A stretch of DNA of 17,006 nt from positions 1-17,006 of the forward strand of contig JBLHLW010000074.1 in NCBI GenBank assembly GCA_047621345.1. The letters run 5' to 3'. The notes beneath the pieces are model-generated. The model made no database searches. It worked only from the letters and a program-made list of their open reading frames with translations, and had not been told where the DNA came from. The translations under genes and the position numbers were made by a program. How positions within the stretch are numbered: position 1 is the stretch's first letter; each line of letters opens with the position of its first letter. The DNA is from Actimicrobium sp047621345. Its GTDB lineage: Bacteria > Pseudomonadota > Gammaproteobacteria > Burkholderiales > Burkholderiaceae_D. Positions 13,596 through 17,006 of the stretch are shown here, one piece after another.

Positions 13596-15776
13596 TTAGT
13601 TGGGGATGGGTGCCGGATCAGGCGACACCTTCGGTGGCAGACCCTGCGCGGGCGCAATAGGCCGGACCATCTTGCCACCTCCCGGCGAGCCATCGTCCAG
13701 CACCGGCAAGGTCGGAGCGAGCATAGTTGGCAGCACGGCCGATTCAGCTGGCTGCGATTGCTGCTGGACCTTGCGCATCAGGTCGTACCGGTCACCAGAC
13801 AGGCTGAGACTTTGCTCATTGCTGCGGATGATGGTCGGGCGCAGGAAGACCATCAGGTTGGTCTTGGTGCGGTTGCGTTTTTGGTACTTGAACAGGTTAC
13901 CGACTACCGGCAAATCGCCGAGACCCGGCACGCGTTCGTTGCCGTCTTCAAGCGTATCTTCGATCAGGCCACCCAGCACGATAATCTGGCCGTCATCCAC
14001 GAGGACGTTTGTATCGATCGAGCGCTTGCTGGTAATAATGCCCGCCGCGTTGGTGGAGCTCTGGACTGCCGAGGTTTCCTGGTAAATCGCCATTTTGACG
14101 GTGCCGCCTTCGGAAATCTGTGGCCGAACACGCAACTGCAAGCCGACATCCTTACGCTCGACGGTCTGGAATGGATTGACACCGCTGCCACCACCCGACG
14201 CCTGTGTTGTGTACTGGCCGGTAATGAACGGTACGTTCTGGCCGACGATGATGCGGGCTTCTTCGTTATCCAGAGTAATCAGGTTCGGCATCGACAGAAT
14301 ATTGGTGCCGTCGTCCGATTCAAGCGCCCGTGCCAGCGCGCCAAGGCCGAGCGCGCCATTAATCTGGCGAAACACACCCAGCGTCAGGCCAGCACCAACC
14401 GCCGGGACGGTACCTGCCTTGGCGGCAGCCGCCAGGCCGGCGATGTTATCGGTCGAAAACGTGCTGGCCGCTCCCACGCGATAATTACTCCCCGAATTGC
14501 CGGTCAGTCCGAGCCACTGGATACCGAATTCGGCTGCCTTCTTGGCCGAGACTTCGACGATCAGTGATTCGATATACACCTGAGCGCGACGCACATCTAG
14601 CTGATCGATGACTACCCGCAAATTTCGATACACCGCTTCGCTGGCCGTAATGATCAACGTGTTGGTGGTGGCATCGGCCTGAATAAAACCAGCGGCACCA
14701 CCACCTGAGCTACCGGATGAGGACTGATTGGACAGCGAACCACTTTGCTGCAATGGCTGCAAACTGCCTCCACTCATGCCGCCGCCCTGACTCTGGCCGA
14801 TGCCTTGCTGTTGCTGCGATTGCTGCTGCGATTGCTGCGGTGGTGCGGAGGTATCGTTGCTCATTACCGACCGCAAAGTCTGCGCGAGCTTGGTCGCATC
14901 GGCGTTGCGCAAATACACCACATGCACGTTACCGGGTTGAGCGGTCGGCTGATCAAGACGGGCAATCAGTGACTTGGCCAGATTGGCGCGTGCCAGCGAC
15001 GGTGCGCGAATAACCAGCGCATTGGTGCGACTGTCTGCCAGCACACTGACTTTGCCTGCCTCGGCCACGCCAGGCGTCGCACCGGCATCGAGCAGACGCG
15101 AGACAATTTGCGCGAGGTCGCTGGCAATGGCGTAGCGGATCGGTACGATATCGACATCACCGCTGGCCGGCGCATCCAGTGCAGCGACGATCTTGCCAAG
15201 CCGGCGCAAATTATCGGCGTAGTCAGTGATCACCAGGGAGTTATTGCCAGGGTTGGCATTGATCGTATTGTTCGGCGAGATCAGCGGCCGTAATACCGTC
15301 ACCAGATTGGCCGCAGACTCGTAATTGAGACGGAAAATCTGCGTCGCGATCTGGTCACCCTTTACGTTGAGCCCCTGCGACGGGCCGGCTTGTAATTTGG
15401 CATCCGCTTCCGGCACGACCTTGGCGAAGTCCTCACCGATCACAACCGCATAACCCTGCAAGCGCAGCGCCGAGGTCAGCAGGCTGAAGGCTTGCGCCTT
15501 CGTCACCGGCTTTTCCGACACCAGATTGATCGTGCCTTTCACGCGCGGATCAATGATGAAGGTCATGCTGGTGTATTGACCGACAGCCTTGATAACGGAC
15601 TCGATATCGGCTCCGACGAAATTCATCACAGCGGAACCAGCTGGTGGATCGGCCGCCAGCAACGGTTGCGGAATGCCGGCTACTGCGCACAAAAGCAGGA
15701 CAGCGGCACTGATCCGGCGCCATCTTGGCGGGACAGGGGAAACGGAGTGGTGTATGTGCACGGGGTAATTTTCCAT
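13596..15776 (-). CDS. gspD: Type II secretion system secretin GspD
   Basis: GspD forms the outer-membrane channel of the secretion system. The 726 residues start with a signal peptide (RWRR at 18-21, hydrophobic 22-36, likely cleavage after about residue 41 in LLAADPP). Then come N0 (about 48-125: VMNFVGADIESVIKAVGQYT), N1 (about 143-205), N2 (about 208-277), N3 (about 283-396) and the secretin barrel domain (about 397-650) with the canonical VPGLGDLPVVGNLF (616-629). N3 is split by a Gln- and Gly/Ser-rich insert (312-360). The C-terminal 75 residues are proline-rich; I see no lipobox, and whether a GspS-type pilotin is used is unclear. The ATG overlaps the gspN stop by one base (TAATG), so translation is coupled. 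Confidence 0.96.
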   Translation of the reverse strand: MENYPVHIHHSVSPVPPRWRRISAAVLLLCAVAGIPQPLLAADPPAGSAVMNFVGADIESVIKAVGQYTSMTFIIDPRVKGTINLVSEKPVTKAQAFSLLTSALRLQGYAVVIGEDFAKVVPEADAKLQAGPSQGLNVKGDQIATQIFRLNYESAANLVTVLRPLISPNNTINANPGNNSLVITDYADNLRRLGKIVAALDAPASGDVDIVPIRYAIASDLAQIVSRLLDAGATPGVAEAGKVSVLADSRTNALVIRAPSLARANLAKSLIARLDQPTAQPGNVHVVYLRNADATKLAQTLRSVMSNDTSAPPQQSQQQSQQQQGIGQSQGGGMSGGSLQPLQQSGSLSNQSSSGSSGGGAAGFIQADATTNTLIITASEAVYRNLRVVIDQLDVRRAQVYIESLIVEVSAKKAAEFGIQWLGLTGNSGSNYRVGAASTFSTDNIAGLAAAAKAGTVPAVGAGLTLGVFRQINGALGLGALARALESDDGTNILSMPNLITLDNEEARIIVGQNVPFITGQYTTQASGGGSGVNPFQTVERKDVGLQLRVRPQISEGGTVKMAIYQETSAVQSSTNAAGIITSKRSIDTNVLVDDGQIIVLGGLIEDTLEDGNERVPGLGDLPVVGNLFKYQKRNRTKTNLMVFLRPTIIRSNEQSLSLSGDRYDLMRKVQQQSQPAESAVLPTMLAPTLPVLDDGSPGGGKMVRPIAPAQGLPPKVSPDPAPIPN
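14697..14843 (-). repeat. Low-complexity Gln/Gly-Ser insert in gspD N3 domain
   Basis: Codons 312-360 of gspD encode a Gln-rich run (QQSQQQSQQQQ) and then a Gly/Ser-rich run ending SSSGSSGGG. It interrupts the N3 ring domain between NDTSA and the conserved AGFIQADATTNTLIITA. A flexible loop at this site is common in secretins; the repetitive CAG/CAA-type codons make its length liable to vary between strains. Confidence 0.8.
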
Positions 15777-16570
15777 TATTTAAACTCTAACGCGATAACA
15801 TCGCGGTCACCGTCTCGACGGTGCCGGCCCAGCAAATTGAGCAGATTGGACAGTTTGTCTTCGTGGCCTGCTTCGGCTTCTGCCGTGCCTGAAAACTGCA
15901 ATCGGCCGTTGGTAAGTGAACCATTCCCAAAGAGCAGTAATGGCCCACGTCGGGTCTTCAGTTGCAACGTAGCTTTAGTGCCTTTCCAGTCCATCTGTAC
16001 TGTATAACTGCCCAGCGGTCGCACCGGCGACATCCGCGAAGCGACATCACGCAAGGTCAGCGTCGTGCTGCCGACCAGATCGATTTGTGGCCCGTTGTGC
16101 ACCAGATCCAGCGGCCCCCACGATAACTGCATCACCCCAGAGGGCTGCACCGTATTGAGTGGTGCACCCAAACCAGCCAGACGCTCGGCCGGCAAAGTCA
16201 GCACGGACGGACTGACAGTCCACGCCGTCCAACTTCCGACAACCTGCACCGGGCTGGTCAATGCCGCCGGGTTTTCCAGTGTCAAATCAACTTGCCCCAC
16301 CAGCACCAGCGGTGACAATTGCCATGAAAACCTCCCCGGCAACAGCGCTGTCACTGGTTCGTTGATACCCGCAGCGCCCCCGATAAAGGCGGAACCACGC
16401 CACAGCGAACCCTGAGGATCGCCCAGCGTCAGGCGACCAGCAGTCTGTTTTTCGAGTAGCAGTGCCATCCAGCTGACCGGACAAAATACCAGCACCGTCA
16501 GAACCATCGCAAACATTCCTGCAAGCAACCATCCTACGACACGCGGCCAGCGCCGCGGTTGTTCACTCAC
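15776..16570 (-). CDS. gspN: Type II secretion system protein GspN
   Basis: GspN is an accessory subunit found in some type II systems; its job is not well defined. The 264 residues have one N-terminal membrane segment (about 12-36, VVGWLLAGMFAMVLTVLVF) and a periplasmic domain rich in beta strands. Family-like features are RLTLGDPQGSLWRGSA (45-60), RFSWQLSPL, PLDLVHNGPQ and LLLFGNGSL. The start is GTG 16570 and overlaps the end of gspM by 8 bp; its stop overlaps the gspD ATG by one base. No separate ribosome site is evident, so it is probably translated by coupling. The identity rests on the family look together with position next to gspM and gspD. Confidence 0.88.
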   Translation of the reverse strand: MSEQPRRWPRVVGWLLAGMFAMVLTVLVFCPVSWMALLLEKQTAGRLTLGDPQGSLWRGSAFIGGAAGINEPVTALLPGRFSWQLSPLVLVGQVDLTLENPAALTSPVQVVGSWTAWTVSPSVLTLPAERLAGLGAPLNTVQPSGVMQLSWGPLDLVHNGPQIDLVGSTTLTLRDVASRMSPVRPLGSYTVQMDWKGTKATLQLKTRRGPLLLFGNGSLTNGRLQFSGTAEAEAGHEDKLSNLLNLLGRHRRDGDRDVIALEFK

Positions 16571-17006
16571 TCCGGATCTCGATTTTTTGCTGGCGCAACG
16601 TCAGCGTTGCATTGACCGTATCGCTGGCCGTTTGGGCAGTAATGCTGGTATCAATGACCGATAGCCGGACAGTTTTTTGCACTTCACCGAGCCAGTCGAC
16701 CAGTGCGGCAAACGACACGGCTGACAGCTGGATACGAACGACCTCCTCGGTCACCACCACGCTTTGCGGTTTCAGGCCGCGCGTAGCGAGCGAAGCTTCC
16801 ATGCCTTCCTTCGACAACACCGGAGGCGGTGGCACGACGATGGCAGAAAGTGCCGCCGCATCGCGCGACAGTTGCTGCATCTCTGCAGCTTTCTGACGCA
16901 ATTCCGGCAGGCTCTTGCGCAACTGTTCGCGCCCCGACAAGGCTGGATCAATCAATAATAAAAACAGCAACGCCAGAAGGATGACGCTGCTAACTGCAAG
17001 CAACTG
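16563..17006 (-). CDS. gspM: Type II secretion system protein GspM, N-terminus cut by window edge
   Basis: GspM is a bitopic inner-membrane protein that pairs with GspL at the base of the machine. The visible 147 residues run off the right edge; the usual 10-30 cytoplasmic residues should lie outside, and the TTG at 17003 is not taken as the start. A membrane segment covers about residues 2-19 (LLAVSSVILLALLFLLLI), followed by DPALSGREQLRKSL, a coiled-coil-like stretch (LPELRQKAAEMQQLSRDAAAL), and a ferredoxin-like periplasmic domain at about 67-140 (LATRGLKPQSVVV and SFAALVDWLGEVQKTVRLSV). The stop overlaps gspN by 8 bp. gspL is expected immediately beyond the edge. Confidence 0.88.
   Translation of the reverse strand, partial: QLLAVSSVILLALLFLLLIDPALSGREQLRKSLPELRQKAAEMQQLSRDAAALSAIVVPPPPVLSKEGMEASLATRGLKPQSVVVTEEVVRIQLSAVSFAALVDWLGEVQKTVRLSVIDTSITAQTASDTVNATLTLRQQKIEIRSE

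Noticed and set aside
13758..14567. 269-codon open frame on + strand opposite gspD
   Set aside because: Antisense shadow of the secretin gene; no domain, no ribosome site, and the secretin reading is beyond doubt.

Overview
The window reads as an ordinary chromosomal core region of a betaproteobacterium of the order Burkholderiales, probably family Oxalobacteraceae (a Herminiimonas/Janthinobacterium/Collimonas-type organism). This is inferred from gene content and order and from the look of the proteins (a C-x2-T type DksA, an HslV with a six-residue propeptide, a secretion cluster with an adjacent D-E-F-C block). It was not tested by any search. I see no rRNA, tRNA, insertion sequence, prophage, CRISPR array or plasmid function.

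Left part (1-4679): the end of a lipid A acyltransferase gene runs into dapF. A DUF484 gene and xerC continue the conserved dapF-DUF484-xerC series, but a 522-codon Sel1-repeat gene on the opposite strand sits between dapF and DUF484. The 314 bp between the Sel1 gene and DUF484 is the most structured noncoding stretch. It holds a strong hairpin just before DUF484, a spaced 7-bp inverted repeat, and on the minus strand an 11-codon mini-ORF with a perfect Shine-Dalgarno.

Middle part (4680-10226, all on +): a CobW/COG0523 metallochaperone GTPase with a histidine-rich loop, then dksA whose zinc finger has lost three of four cysteines, then an unnamed protein made of two helical-plus-STAS modules, then the heat-shock protease operon hslV-hslU. 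A sigma-32-like promoter lies directly before hslV, and hslV and hslU overlap by ATGA.

Right part (10244-17006, all on -): a type II secretion operon transcribed right to left as gspM (cut by the window edge), gspN, gspD, gspE, gspF, and a short gspC with no PDZ domain. M/N and N/D overlap; the later spacings are 21, 3 and 55 bp. The cluster converges on hslU with only 17 bp between stop codons. The remaining genes (gspG to gspL) would be expected just beyond the right edge.

Working together: cell-envelope synthesis (lipid A, meso-diaminopimelate), chromosome dimer resolution, metal and stringent-response control, proteolysis, and protein export. Nothing here amounts to a clearly new system. 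The points most worth a second look are the mini-ORF, the tandem STAS protein, the CobW/zinc-free DksA pair, and the gsp layout with its PDZ-less GspC.
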